From CAITWD01 sp963842065 (GTDB lineage Bacteria; Actinomycetota; Thermoleophilia; Miltoncostaeales; Miltoncostaeaceae), in assembly GCA_963842065.1 (NCBI GenBank), contig CAWJEW010000008.1:334945-398944 (forward strand): a stretch of DNA of 64,000 bases, written 5' to 3'. The first letter of the stretch is position 1. Every line of letters begins with the position of its first letter. Made by a program: the position numbers and the translations under genes. Positions 24,351 to 33,415 of the stretch are shown here, in pieces. The notes beneath the pieces are model-generated. The model ran no database searches. It was not told where the DNA came from and saw only the letters and a program-made list of their open reading frames with translations.

Positions 24351-25955
24351 TCAGGATGCGGACCCGGCGGCGTCCTCGGCCGCATACTCGGCCAGCAGGC
24401 GCCGCTCGTCCTCGTATTTGGGGAAGAACCGGAACACGACGGCCGCGCCGACGAGCACCGCGATGATTCCGGCGGCGTAGGCCCAATGGTCGCCCTGCAG
24501 GAACGAGGTCTTGGCCGCACTGATGATCTGGGTGGAGTACTGCGGGTACTGCGTGGCGATCGACTGCGCCCCGGCAAACGACTTGGTCAGCTCCTCCTGG
24601 ACGGAGCTTGAGACGTTCGCGCCGCTCGCTGATAGCTGCTTGGACGCCGCCGATGCGTAGCCGGCGGTCAAGAGCGCCCCAAAGATCGATTGCATGACCG
24701 CGCCGCCGAGGTCGCGCTGCAGATCGGCGGTGCCGGAGGCCATGCCGACCCGGCGCACCGGCACCGAGCCGGTCAGTGAATGGGATGCCGGCGTGCCGGC
24801 CAGGCCGACGCCGATGCCCACCAGTGCGTAGGCGAGCCCCACCCTCCAGTACGCGGCGTGTTCGCCCCAGAGCAACAGCATGGCCAAGAACCCGAGCAGC
24901 ACAAACACGTAGCCGAACAGCAGCGTAAACCGCGCACCACGCTTCTCGACGATCTTGGCCGAGCGCGGCGCGACGATCACCATCAGCGCCGCGGCCGGCA
25001 GGATCGACGCCCCGGCCTCGAGGGTGGAGTAGCCGAGCACGTTTTGCAGGTACTGCTGGCCGACGAACATCGCGCCCATCAGCGAGCCAAACACGATGAC
25101 CCCCGCGCAGGCCGCGACCCAGAACGGCGGCCGGGCGGCGACGCCCAGGTCATACAGCGGGTTGGCGGCGCGCCGCTGCCGGATCACGAAGCACACGAGC
25201 GCGACAACCGCGATGCCCGCGAGCACCAGCGCCGCCGTGTGGGCCCGCTGCACCGGGGCGAAGTTGATGGAGAGGATGAGCGCGGCCACCAGCACGAGCG
25301 ACAGGATCCCGCCGAGATTGTCGACCCGCTCGGTGCTCTCGTTGACATGGGCGGGCACAAAGACCCAGGCGAGCACGATCGCGACGACCGCGAGGGGCAC
25401 CGTGATCAAGAACACCGATCCCCAGTAGAAGTGCTCGAGCAGGAACCCGGACAGAAGTGGGCCGAGGGCGGCGATTGCACCGCCGAGGCCTGACCAGAGC
25501 GCGATTGCCTTGGTGCGGCCCGCACCGGGCGACCACAGCGCGGTGATCAGGGCGAGCGTCGTCGGGTACGCCATGCCCGCGGCGAGACCACCACCGAGGC
25601 GTGCCACGAACAGCACGGTGTCCGTCGGGGCGTACGCCGCCAGCAGCGACATCGGGATCGCCAGTACCGTTCCGGAGACCAAGAGGGTCTTGCGCCCGTA
25701 GCGGTCGCCAAGCGCGCCAAGCCACAGTACCGAGCAGGCGAGCCCGAGCGAATAACCGACCGCAATGAGATCGAGCGTCGTTTGGCTCGAGTTGAAGTGC
25801 GTACCGATCGAGGGCAGGGCGACGTTCGCGACGGCCAGGTTCAGGTTCGCGACCGCGGCCACGAGGATCAGGCTGATCAGCACGAGCCCCGCACGCGGCG
25901 GGCTGGTGGCCGTGCGCGGGGCCGCGACATCGTGGGGCGGGTTCGCGGTGGTCAC
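24351..25955 (-). CDS. MFS drug-resistance transporter, DHA2 (14-helix) type
   Basis: 534 residues from a GTG at 25955, six bases after AAAGG (an earlier GTG at 25961 overlaps the ribosome site). It has 14 hydrophobic helices, with motif A as GALGDRYGRKTLLVSG and the motif C-like ALWSGLGGAIAALGPLLSG. The N-terminal NLNLAVANVALPSIGTHF is typical of EmrB/QacA relatives. Such pumps exchange protons for lipophilic drugs or lipids. The last loop before helix 14 is long and Ser/Gln-rich (about residues 440-490). It sits 45 bp downstream of the DUF2252 gene on the same strand. Confidence 0.9.
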   Translation of the reverse strand: MTTANPPHDVAAPRTATSPPRAGLVLISLILVAAVANLNLAVANVALPSIGTHFNSSQTTLDLIAVGYSLGLACSVLWLGALGDRYGRKTLLVSGTVLAIPMSLLAAYAPTDTVLFVARLGGGLAAGMAYPTTLALITALWSPGAGRTKAIALWSGLGGAIAALGPLLSGFLLEHFYWGSVFLITVPLAVVAIVLAWVFVPAHVNESTERVDNLGGILSLVLVAALILSINFAPVQRAHTAALVLAGIAVVALVCFVIRQRRAANPLYDLGVAARPPFWVAACAGVIVFGSLMGAMFVGQQYLQNVLGYSTLEAGASILPAAALMVIVAPRSAKIVEKRGARFTLLFGYVFVLLGFLAMLLLWGEHAAYWRVGLAYALVGIGVGLAGTPASHSLTGSVPVRRVGMASGTADLQRDLGGAVMQSIFGALLTAGYASAASKQLSASGANVSSSVQEELTKSFAGAQSIATQYPQYSTQIISAAKTSFLQGDHWAYAAGIIAVLVGAAVVFRFFPKYEDERRLLAEYAAEDAAGSAS

Positions 25956-26000
25956 ACGCACCTTTCGGCGCGATGTTGTCGTGGCGCCGGGCGCGCGGGG

Positions 26001-27443
26001 TCACACACCGGTCTTGGCCTGGATTCGTCCGCTCGCCGCCGCTTGGGACAGCGCCTCATAATCACGCTCGTTCTGGTCGGCATACCGGGCCGCGAAGTTG
26101 ACGATCGCGCGGTCGAACACGTCCGACTTGCCCAGGTATGCCGCGATCGCGATGCGGTCGCCCGAGTTCGCGTGGGCGCGGGCGAGGGTCCAGCCGCACA
26201 GCTGTGCATAGTTGATCAGGCCCGCGGGGATCATCTCCTCGATCTCGGCCGAGCCCTTCCAGTCGCGCAGCTGGCGTACGTAGAAATCGCGCTCGACGCC
26301 GTCCAGGCCGACGACACGCATCCAGCCGAGCATGACGTCTCCGGCCGCCTGCATCAGGCGTTGGCCGGCGACCACGCGATGGGCGTGGTTCCGGTAGGCG
26401 CTGGCCCCGCAGAAGCCCTCCAGCACCGACGCCTGCGCTTCCTTGAGCTGCAAGAACAGCGGATCCTCATTGTCGCGCCCCAACAGCAGGGCGATCCAGG
26501 CTCGCGTGCCCACGCTGCCGACGCCGACGACCTTGCGCGCAAGGTCGGCGAAGCGATATTGCTCCAGCAGCCAGCGGCGGTCGGTCTCGAGGGTGTTCCG
26601 GTACGAGCGGATGCACTCGTGCACCCAGCCGGTGAAGCGGTCCGCAAACTCAGGGGTCATGAAGGCCGCCGCGGGGATGATCAGCGGCGGATCGGCCTTG
26701 ATGCGCGGCTCGCCGTCGACGATCTCGGTCATCTTGTTGAAGGCGTGCGTGCTGTCGCGGGTGCGGGCCTTGGCGATCGTGCGCTCGGTGCGTGCGGCCA
26801 TCTGCTTGGTGACCCTGGGGCGGTACTGCTCCATCGTGCGATCGACGTCGAGGCTCGCGTAGTAGACCTCGAGGTTGGTCTGGCGTGCGAACTCGGCCAT
26901 GGCGGTGCGGTAGCCGGCGACACTCGCCCGGACGGCGGCCGCGCGCTCCAGCGGCGTGAACCCGCGATCGCGCCCCGCGACCTCGAGGCTCGCCGCAAGG
27001 CGCTTGATGTCCCATTCGAAGGGTCCGGGCGCCGTCTCGTCGAAGTCGTTGATGTCGAACACCAGGCGCCGCTCGGGGGTGCCGAAGATCCCGAAGTTCG
27101 ACAGATGTGCGTCGCCACACAGCTGCACGCGCAGGCCGGTCGTGGGCGTCGCGGCAAGATCGTTGGCCATCACCAGTGCCGCGCCGCGGTAGAAGGCAAA
27201 CGGCGAGACCATCATGCGCCCGTAGCGGATCGGCACCAGGTCCTGGGCCCGCGAGGCCGCCTGGGATTCCAAGAGCGCGACCGGGTCGGCGCGGCCCGCC
27301 GTCGGGAAGAAGTCGGCGTGTTTGCTGCGCGGGATTGCCCTGCGCTCCGCCCGCCCCCGGACCGTGCGCTCCTCGACGCTGGGATGATCGACGATCGACG
27401 GTCGGAAATCCGGAAGGTTGACTGCTGAGAACGATGTGCTCAT
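26001..27443 (-). CDS. DUF2252 protein (kinase-like fold)
   Basis: 480 residues, starting MSTSFSAVNLPDFRPSI; upstream codons in frame lack a ribosome site. Landmarks are RMMVSPFAFYRGAALVMAND, VQLCGDAHLSNFGIFGTPER and LVFDINDFDETAPGPFEWDI, the DUF2252 core. GDAHLSNFG and DINDFDE resemble the catalytic and metal loops of aminoglycoside-phosphotransferase-like kinases. A further conserved block is VVGVGSVGTRAWIALLLGRD. Activity is unproven in the family. The MFS gene lies directly downstream. Confidence 0.88.
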   Translation of the reverse strand: MSTSFSAVNLPDFRPSIVDHPSVEERTVRGRAERRAIPRSKHADFFPTAGRADPVALLESQAASRAQDLVPIRYGRMMVSPFAFYRGAALVMANDLAATPTTGLRVQLCGDAHLSNFGIFGTPERRLVFDINDFDETAPGPFEWDIKRLAASLEVAGRDRGFTPLERAAAVRASVAGYRTAMAEFARQTNLEVYYASLDVDRTMEQYRPRVTKQMAARTERTIAKARTRDSTHAFNKMTEIVDGEPRIKADPPLIIPAAAFMTPEFADRFTGWVHECIRSYRNTLETDRRWLLEQYRFADLARKVVGVGSVGTRAWIALLLGRDNEDPLFLQLKEAQASVLEGFCGASAYRNHAHRVVAGQRLMQAAGDVMLGWMRVVGLDGVERDFYVRQLRDWKGSAEIEEMIPAGLINYAQLCGWTLARAHANSGDRIAIAAYLGKSDVFDRAIVNFAARYADQNERDYEALSQAAASGRIQAKTGV

Positions 27444-27666
27444 GACACACCCCGATCGGGATTCTCGTGCTCGATGCACGCGCGGGCCGCCCGCGCGCAC
27501 GGTGGACCGCGGTCGATCCGCCCGCACCATTACACCGGACGCGGCGGGGGATGCCTAGCCTCGTGCCGGCGGCGCTGTGCGCCCCGCGCGTCGGCGGGTG
27601 TGCTGCCGGCGAGTGCGCGTCGGGCTATCGTATGGCTGCCGCGACGACGACCGCCAGGGAGGGCTT

Positions 27667-28392
27667 ATGTCGACTGCACCCCCGCGCACCGCACCGCGTG
27701 CACTGCTCTTCGACGTTTTCGGCACGTGCGTCGACTGGCGCACGGGCGTTGCCCGTCAGGCCGCCGCGGTGGGCAGACGCTACGGGCTCGACGACGTCGA
27801 CTGGGCTGCGTTCGCGGACGCCTGGCGCGCCCGGTACCAGCCCCAGATGGACACGGTGCGCGACGGAATGCGCGAGTGGGCGACGCTGGACGTGCTGCAC
27901 CGCGAATCGCTCGATGACGTGCTGGCGGAATTCGGCATCGACCTGCGTCCGGATGACCGCGACCGGTTGACGCTCGCCTGGCATCGCCTGGATCCGTGGC
28001 CGGACACCGTCGCCGGCCTGACTCGGCTGCGGCGGCGCTTCGTGGTCGCGCCGGCGTCGAACGGCCACATTGCGCTGCAGGTCAATCTCGCTCGGCACGC
28101 GGGCCTGGTCTGGGACGCGATCCTCGGCGCCGAGGTCGCCCGCGCATACAAGCCGGATCCGCACGTGTATCTGCGCAGCGTCGCCGCGCTCGGCTTGGCG
28201 CCGGGCGAGGTCATGATGGTCGCCGCCCACAACCGCGACCTGGCGGCCGCGGCGCGCTGCGGCCTGGCGACTGCGTTCGTCGCGCGCCCGAGCGAGTACG
28301 GACCCGACCAGGCGACCGACCTCGTCGCCGACCCGGGGGTGGACATCGCGGTGGCGGACTTCGGCGCGCTCGCCGACGCCTTGGGGGCATGA
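27667..28392 (+). CDS. HAD-family haloacid dehalogenase, type II
   Basis: 241 residues; ATG preceded by AGGGAGG. The nucleophile motif is LLFDVFGTCVDWRTGV (Asp in FDxFGT, the type II haloacid dehalogenase form). VVAPASNGHIALQVNLARHA holds the Ser/Asn of motif II, VARAYKPDPHVYLRSV the Lys of motif III, and MVAAHNRDLAAAARCGLATA takes the place of the last motif, where VAAHxxDLxAA is characteristic of this subgroup. The enzymes hydrolyse L-2-haloacids to 2-hydroxyacids. Substrate cannot be proven from sequence. The next gene starts 61 bp on. Confidence 0.88.
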   Translation: MSTAPPRTAPRALLFDVFGTCVDWRTGVARQAAAVGRRYGLDDVDWAAFADAWRARYQPQMDTVRDGMREWATLDVLHRESLDDVLAEFGIDLRPDDRDRLTLAWHRLDPWPDTVAGLTRLRRRFVVAPASNGHIALQVNLARHAGLVWDAILGAEVARAYKPDPHVYLRSVAALGLAPGEVMMVAAHNRDLAAAARCGLATAFVARPSEYGPDQATDLVADPGVDIAVADFGALADALGA

Positions 28393-28453
28393 TGGGTGGA
28401 TGGCTCACTCCCGGCGCGCTCTGCTCGGGCGGCCCGCGGCGCGGGTGGCCGGC

Positions 28454-28894
28454 ATGAGCGCCGCGCGGCAGCCATCGCGGGCCCACCCGCTGACCGGCCG
28501 CTGTCTGTGCGGAGGGATCCGGTTCGAGATCACCGCGCCGTTCACGGTCGCCCTGTACTGCCATTGCATGCACTGCCAGCACCGCACCGGGACGGGCTTC
28601 TCGGTCGATGGGCGTGTCCCGCGCGACGGCTTCCGGCTGATCTGTGGGCGCGAGCTGATCTCCGGCTATACGCCGCCGGGCGGCATCCTGAAACTCTTCT
28701 GTGCGCGCTGCGGGGGCCATGTCTTCTCGGGCGACCCGTTTGCCGACCAGCTCGTGGGCATCCGTTTCGGTGCGCTTGATGTCGATCCCGGGATCCGACC
28801 CTCGTTTCATCAGTTCACGGCCTCGGCGCCGGCATGGTCCCCGGTGCCGGACGACGGCCTGCCCCGGTATCCCGGGGCCCAATCCGCCGCGTAG
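28454..28894 (+). CDS. GFA-family zinc protein (formaldehyde-activating-like)
   Basis: 146 residues with the zinc sites of the Gfa/CENP-V fold: GRCLCGGIRFEI, then YCHCMHCQHRTGTGFSVD and FCARCGGHVFSGDP. All the expected Cys are present. The founding member activates formaldehyde with glutathione, but most family members have unknown roles, and actinobacteria generally lack glutathione, so that name should not be taken literally. The ATG at 28454 is chosen because upstream in-frame codons lack conservation; the ribosome site is weak. A 14-bp hairpin follows the stop. Confidence 0.85.
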   Translation: MSAARQPSRAHPLTGRCLCGGIRFEITAPFTVALYCHCMHCQHRTGTGFSVDGRVPRDGFRLICGRELISGYTPPGGILKLFCARCGGHVFSGDPFADQLVGIRFGALDVDPGIRPSFHQFTASAPAWSPVPDDGLPRYPGAQSAA

Positions 28895-28909
28895 ACCGAA
28901 CGAAGTGCA

Positions 28910-28940
28910 GGTCATGTCCGGGGACTCCCCGGACATGACC
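28910..28940. terminator. Strong hairpin after the GFA gene
   Basis: A perfect 14-bp inverted repeat (28910-28923 against 28927-28940, GGTCATGTCCGGGG with loop ACT) begins 15 bp after the stop codon. It lacks a T-run, so either a Rho-assisted terminator or an operator is possible. Confidence 0.55.
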
Positions 28941-29088
28941 GCCGGTCACGGCGAACTAGACTGATCGCACCCAAGAGGTGTGCAATGCGGCGCGCGACCG
29001 GCATGGCTTGTTCTCCCGTGCAGCGCAGCGGGTGCCGGGCGATCCGCGTCGCGTACCCGCTGCCGCCGCATGGGCCGGGATCCGGTCG

Positions 29089-30363
29089 ATGAGTTCCCCA
29101 GCCCCGGTACTCGCGGAGGTCTTCTCAACACGGCAGTGGCACCTGTTCGCCGCACTCGGCATCGGCCTGCTCATCGGGCTCGAGCGGGAACGACGCAAAG
29201 GAGAAGGCCCGGGGCGGGAAGCGGCGGGGGTGCGGACCTTCGCCCTCGTGGGCCTTGTCGGAGGCCTCGCCGCCGAACTCGGCGGGGTCGTCGTCCTGGC
29301 TGTCTGTGGCGCGTTTGTCGCGGTCGCGGCGGTCGTGGCCTACGCGACGCGACGCAACGAGGACCCCGGGCTCACCACCCAGGTCGCCCTGATGACGACC
29401 TTCCTGCTCGGTGCGCTGACCTGGCGCAGCCCGGCGCTCGCCGCCGGGCTCGCGGTCGTGGTGACGGTGTTGCTCGCCGCACGTGGGCCGCTGCACCGGT
29501 TCATCAGGGAATCGCTCTCACCGCGCGAGTTGCACGATGGGCTCGTGTTCGCCGCTGCGGCGCTGGTGGTGCTGCCGCTCGTGCCGGACCGCGCGGTCGG
29601 GCCGTACGGCGTGCTGAACCCGTTCGTCATCTGGCGTCTGGTGGTGATCGTGATGGCGATCAGTGCGGGCGGGTACATCGCGATGCGCATGCTCGGCTCG
29701 CGGTTGGGGCTGACGGTGGCCGGGTTCGCCGGCGGGTTCGTCTCGAGCACGATCACCGTCGCGTCGATGGGTGCGCGGGCCCGTCAGACACCCACGGTAC
29801 TGCGCACCGCGGTGGCCGGCGCCACGCTGGCGGGATTGGCGAGCCTGATCGAGTTGGCGATCGTCGTCGGGGCGACCTACCCGGCGGCCCTGCGCCACGT
29901 GGTCGTGCCATTGGCGCTTGCCGGCGTGTCGGCGGCAGCCTACGCGGCGGCGTTCGCGATTCGGGCGTTGCGCGTCGACCGCCCTGCGCGGATCGCGCAC
30001 GGACGCGCCTTCGATCTGCGGGCAGCGGTGCTGTTTTCGGTCTCGGTCACCGCCATCATGCTCCTTGCGGCGGCCCTGCGCGCGCACTTGGGCACACCCG
30101 GTCTCGTCGCCGGGGTCGGGGTGGCCGGCCTCGTCGATATCCAGGCCGGCGCAATCTCCGTCGCGGGTCTGGTGGCTGCGGGCAAGCTCGCCCCCGCCGC
30201 TGCGGTGGTCCCGATCCTCGCCGCGATATCGGCGAGCGCGCTGACCAAGGCCGTGCTGGCGCTCGTGAGCGGACGGTGGCCCTACGCGAGCCGCGTCGTC
30301 CCGGGACTCGCGCTGGTCATCATCGCCGCGTGGCTCGGCGTCTGGATCGAGGCCGTGTGGTGA
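29089..30363 (+). CDS. MgtC/SapB-family membrane protein with DUF4010 domain
   Basis: 424 residues, 11-13 helices. The N-terminal MgtC-like part contains ALGIGLLIGLERERRKGEG, the conserved GLERE motif, followed by REAAGVRTFALVGLVGGLAA. The larger C-terminal DUF4010 part includes GFAGGFVSSTITVASMGARA and LVDIQAGAISVAGLVAAGKL. MgtC proteins affect magnesium homeostasis and ATP-synthase activity; the long DUF4010 forms are uncharacterised. TAGACT at about 28956 may be its -10, giving a leader of about 120 bases. Confidence 0.82.
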   Translation: MSSPAPVLAEVFSTRQWHLFAALGIGLLIGLERERRKGEGPGREAAGVRTFALVGLVGGLAAELGGVVVLAVCGAFVAVAAVVAYATRRNEDPGLTTQVALMTTFLLGALTWRSPALAAGLAVVVTVLLAARGPLHRFIRESLSPRELHDGLVFAAAALVVLPLVPDRAVGPYGVLNPFVIWRLVVIVMAISAGGYIAMRMLGSRLGLTVAGFAGGFVSSTITVASMGARARQTPTVLRTAVAGATLAGLASLIELAIVVGATYPAALRHVVVPLALAGVSAAAYAAAFAIRALRVDRPARIAHGRAFDLRAAVLFSVSVTAIMLLAAALRAHLGTPGLVAGVGVAGLVDIQAGAISVAGLVAAGKLAPAAAVVPILAAISASALTKAVLALVSGRWPYASRVVPGLALVIIAAWLGVWIEAVW

Positions 30364-30420
30364 GCCTCGGCGGGTTCGGGGGGCGGGCGGCCGGCCGGCG
30401 ACCGGCCCGCCGACCGTGAC

Positions 30421-30861
30421 CTACGACTCGTGCAGCGCGCTCGTGATGGCTGCGATCGCGTCGGTTTCAGGCGAGCTGACGTCCTGACCGTCCTCGCGGT
30501 GCGCGGCGGCGACCTTGTCGGCAACCGTCAACACGAACTTGCGGTAGTCCTCGAGTTCTTGCGGGGTCGCCTTCGCCGCGACCAGCCCCACGGCCTCGCG
30601 GATCAGTGCCAGGGCGTGTTCGCGCATCTCCTCTGGCGAGTGGGCGCGGGTGTGGTCGGCCTTCGGGCGCGTCGACACGATCTGGTCAAGCAACTCGCTC
30701 TGTCCGTGCTCGGACCGCGCCTCAGCGTACGCCTTGGACATCGCGAAGGTCTCCCGGAACGTGCCACCGCGCGAGGCCATCACGACCATCATGCCGGCGC
30801 TCGTCGGGCCCTCGATTACGGTGGTCCACTCCTCGGGGGTGAATGCGGCTTTTGTGGTCAT
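30421..30861 (-). CDS. Conserved actinobacterial protein, unknown function
   Basis: 146 residues with GGGAG nine bases before the ATG. It is soluble and mostly helical: AAFTPEEWTTVIEGPTSAGM, MVVMASRGGTFRETFAMSKA and ELEDYRKFVLTVADKVAAAH. I have seen similar arrangements (F-x-PEEW start, KFVLxVAxKVAxA end) in uncharacterised actinobacterial proteins, but no function is known. It converges on the MgtC-like gene with 57 bp between; that gap holds an imperfect GC-rich inverted repeat. Confidence 0.6.
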   Translation of the reverse strand: MTTKAAFTPEEWTTVIEGPTSAGMMVVMASRGGTFRETFAMSKAYAEARSEHGQSELLDQIVSTRPKADHTRAHSPEEMREHALALIREAVGLVAAKATPQELEDYRKFVLTVADKVAAAHREDGQDVSSPETDAIAAITSALHES

Positions 30862-31146
30862 TTCGACTCCCGCTCCTCATGCAGGGGTTGACGCCGATCA
30901 CTCTAGCGGGAGCGGGCGCGACTGCCGCGCGGATCCGCCGACAGCGTCGCGCCACGCTTCCCGAGCTGCCGGCGGGGGTGCGTGCGACTCCGAGCTCGTG
31001 CGATCTCCCGCGCCCCGGACGCGCTGCCGCGCCCGATAACTCGACGTTCCCGGAGATCTCGCCGGACTCTCAGTATCGGCACCTCCCGTGGTCCCCATCG
31101 CGGAGCGCGGCCGCGATGGGCGGGGTCAACAATCCCGGGGGGATAT

Positions 31147-31377
31147 ATGCAGCGCTTCACGATGCGCAGTGCCCGCGCGACCGGCCTGGCGGCAGCCGCC
31201 GTCGCCGGCGTGGGGACCGCTGCCGCCGTCGCGGCATCGGGCGGTGGGTCGGGCAGCAGCCCCGCCTCGCAGCCGACGGCGACGGCGCTGGCAGCGACCA
31301 CCACCAACCCGAGCACGACGCCGAGCAACTCGGGGACGCCGAACGTGGCGCACCCGGCCGGCCACAAGTGCCCCTAG
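31147..31377 (+). CDS. Small exported Ser/Thr-rich peptide
   Basis: 76 residues from an ATG with GGGGGG seven bases upstream. A basic start (MQRFTMRSARATG) leads to a hydrophobic segment LAAAAVAGVGTAAAVAASGG. After it comes a low-complexity Ser/Thr/Pro/Asn tail ending in VAHPAGHKCP, with a single Cys two residues from the end. It is secreted or membrane-tethered; there is no lipobox. Too short and biased for family assignment. Confidence 0.5.
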   Translation: MQRFTMRSARATGLAAAAVAGVGTAAAVAASGGGSGSSPASQPTATALAATTTNPSTTPSNSGTPNVAHPAGHKCP

Positions 31378-31630
31378 GTGGCCGCGCCAACTGTGCTCCG
31401 GAGTCCATCGCCCCGGCTCCGGAGCACCGGGGACGCGCCTGCGGCGTGGCGGTCGCCCGGACGCACTGACAGGACCCCGGCGGGACGCGTGCGGTAGGCG
31501 ATGTCGGTCGCGACGTCTGCGCAGACCGCGGATTTGTGTGCGCGTCGCCGACGGGACCCGGGCGCTCATACTTGACGTCGGCGCCCGGCCCAGCGAGGTT
31601 CCTTCCGAGGCATCCATCCAAGGGGGAGCC

Positions 31631-32443
31631 ATGCCAAAGGTCAACGTCGATGGTCTGACGATCAACTACGAGACGCAAGGAGAGGGCGAACCGCTTCTTC
31701 TGATCCCGTACCTGGCGGCCGACAACGCCTGCTACGCGTTCCAGCTGCCGGAGTACACCAAGCACTTTTCCTGCATCTCGGTCGATCTGCCCGGCTCGGG
31801 CGAGAGCGACAAGCCGCCGGGGCCGTACTCCACGACGGGATACGCCGACCAGGTCGCCGCGTTCCTCGGAGCGATCGGGGTCGAATCGGCGCACGTGGCC
31901 GGTGTCTCGCTCGGAGCGGCGGTGGCGACCCACCTGGCCGCACGCCATCCGGCGCGGGTGCGCTCGCTGACGCTCAACAGCGCCTGGGACACAACCGACC
32001 CATTCCTGGGCGTGTGTCTGGAGAACTGGCGCGCCCTTGCGCGCGGACTGCCGACCGTGGCGGACGCGGTGATCCTCGGGATCTTCCCCTGGTGCTTCAC
32101 GCCCGAGATGTACGGCGAGCGGCCCGAGTTTGTGCTGGCGCTCGAAGACTTCGTCAGAAGCCGGCCGGCCCAGCCGCTGGAGGCGTTCCTGGCCCAGTCG
32201 CAGGCCGTGATCGAGCACGACGGGGCGCCGGTGCTCGGGGACATCACCGTCCCGACCCTAATCACGGTCGGTGCGCATGATCAGCCCTGCTCGACGCGCT
32301 TTATCGCGCCGCTGACCGAGGGGATCGCGGACACCGAGGTCGTCGTGTTCGAGCACTTGGCGCACGCCGGCCTGCACGAGGACCCGGAGACGTTCAACCG
32401 CGCCACGGTCGACTTCATGCTGCGGCACACCGGCACACGGTGA
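31631..32443 (+). CDS. Alpha/beta hydrolase
   Basis: 270 residues, ATG with AGGGGGAG five bases upstream. It starts KVNVDGLTINYETQGEGEPL and shows FSCISVDLPGSGESDKPPGP (oxyanion region), the nucleophile elbow VAGVSLGAAVATHLAARHPA (Ser in G-x-S-x-G), Asp in VPTLITVGAHDQPCS and His in FEHLAHAGLHEDPE. The triad is complete. This is the large esterase/C-C hydrolase/haloperoxidase-like group; the substrate cannot be told. Followed by a strong hairpin at 32451-32483. Confidence 0.85.
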   Translation: MPKVNVDGLTINYETQGEGEPLLLIPYLAADNACYAFQLPEYTKHFSCISVDLPGSGESDKPPGPYSTTGYADQVAAFLGAIGVESAHVAGVSLGAAVATHLAARHPARVRSLTLNSAWDTTDPFLGVCLENWRALARGLPTVADAVILGIFPWCFTPEMYGERPEFVLALEDFVRSRPAQPLEAFLAQSQAVIEHDGAPVLGDITVPTLITVGAHDQPCSTRFIAPLTEGIADTEVVVFEHLAHAGLHEDPETFNRATVDFMLRHTGTR

Positions 32444-32450
32444 TCGATAG

Positions 32451-32483
32451 CCCGCGGCACGGGCATCGCGCCCGTGCCGCGGG
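32451..32483. terminator. Terminator-like hairpin
   Basis: A perfect 14-bp stem (32451-32464 with 32470-32483, CCCGCGGCACGGGC) with a 5-base loop, eight bases after the hydrolase stop. No T-run follows. Confidence 0.6.
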
Positions 32484-32551
32484 GCGCCCTGGCGCGCCCG
32501 GCGCTGCCGGGCCGGCTCGTGCGCGGCGCGCGGATCTGATTGGATCGCGCC

Positions 32552-32875
32552 ATGACTGTGATCAAGATCAATGCGATCACCGTGCCCGAGGGGTCCGGTG
32601 ACGAACTGGCGCGGCGTTTCGCCGCGCGCGCCGGCGCGGTCGACGGCCAGGCGGGCTTTGAGGGTTTCGAGCTCCTGCGCCCGACCGACGACCGCACCCA
32701 GTGGCTCGTGATCACTCGCTGGCGTGATGAGGCGGCGTTCCAGGGCTGGGTGAACTCACCCGCCTTCGCGCACGGCCACGCGGGAGCGAGCCGGCCAGCC
32801 GCGCACGGCGGCCCCGTCGCGGTGTCGTCCGAGCTCTGGTCCTATGAGGTCGCCGGGGGGTCACCCGGTCCCTGA
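32552..32875 (+). CDS. MhuD/IsdG-like heme-degrading monooxygenase
   Basis: 107 residues of the ferredoxin-like ABM fold. The start TVIKINAITVPEGSGDELAR has the catalytic Asn of KINAI, then RFAARAGAVDGQAGFEGFEL, LLRPTDDRTQWLVITRWRDE with the conserved Trp, and NSPAFAHGHAGASRP with the candidate heme-ligand His. The pattern resembles mycobacterial MhuD, which opens heme to mycobilin and frees iron for use by the cell. The match to KINAI and F-x-GFxLLRP is specific, but quinol monooxygenases share the fold. The C-terminus after a G-run near 32858 is short and Gly/Pro-rich. Confidence 0.7.
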   Translation: MTVIKINAITVPEGSGDELARRFAARAGAVDGQAGFEGFELLRPTDDRTQWLVITRWRDEAAFQGWVNSPAFAHGHAGASRPAAHGGPVAVSSELWSYEVAGGSPGP

Positions 32876-32931
32876 CCCGGGTCACCCGCGGGTCGGGGGC
32901 CGGGCGCGGCGGCGGGCCCCGCGTCGTGTCG

Positions 32932-33344
32932 TCAGGTGGGCATGACGCCGCCGCCGACCGCCAGGTCGTGGCCGTTCATGCCGTCGTCGCGCCGCAGGAG
33001 CTCGGTTGCGTCGGCCACTTCGCCCATGGTGACCAGGTGCCCGGTCGGCGTCCGGGCAATCGCCGGGTGCGCCGCGACGTCGCGCCACGTGGGGCTGTCC
33101 CCGACGACACCGGGATGGATCGCCCTGACGCGGTGCGGTGCGACTTCAACGCCCAGACCAGCGCGGCCACGCCGGCGGTGAACGTCGTGGGCACCGTCGC
33201 GCCGGGCTCGATCTCCCGCGCGACTGCCGCTGCGCGTGCGGCGCTGCGGCTGGTGATCACGACCCGGGCACCGCGGGCGGCGCGCTGCTCGGGGATGACC
33301 GGTCCGATGCCGGTGCTGCCCCCAACGACTCCCGATTGCGCCAT
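32932..33344 (-). pseudogene. Short-chain dehydrogenase with internal deletion
   Basis: The N-terminal frame begins MAQSGVVGGSTGIGPVIPEQ and continues RAARGARVVITSRSAARAAA, a Rossmann NAD(P)-binding start (GGSTGIG). About 60 residues later the homology jumps to the C-terminus of an SDR in another frame: HRVRAIHPGVVGDSPTWRDV and DDGMNGHDLAVGGGVMPT. Some 100 residues, including the catalytic Ser and Y-x-x-x-K, are missing, and at least one frameshift is present. The remnant cannot be an active enzyme. Confidence 0.75.
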
Positions 33345-33415
33345 GGCCGAGCGCTCTCCGGCGTGACCGGCGACGGCCGGCGTGTGTGTCCGTGCCGCAT
33401 GCGCGTGCGGGGGAG

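Noticed and set aside
25782..27428. 548-codon plus-strand frame opposite the DUF2252 and MFS genes
   Set aside because: An antisense frame kept open by GC-rich codon bias; both minus-strand genes are unambiguous.
30382..30411. GC-rich inverted repeat between convergent genes
   Set aside because: Imperfect, bulged and without a T-run; not convincing as a terminator.
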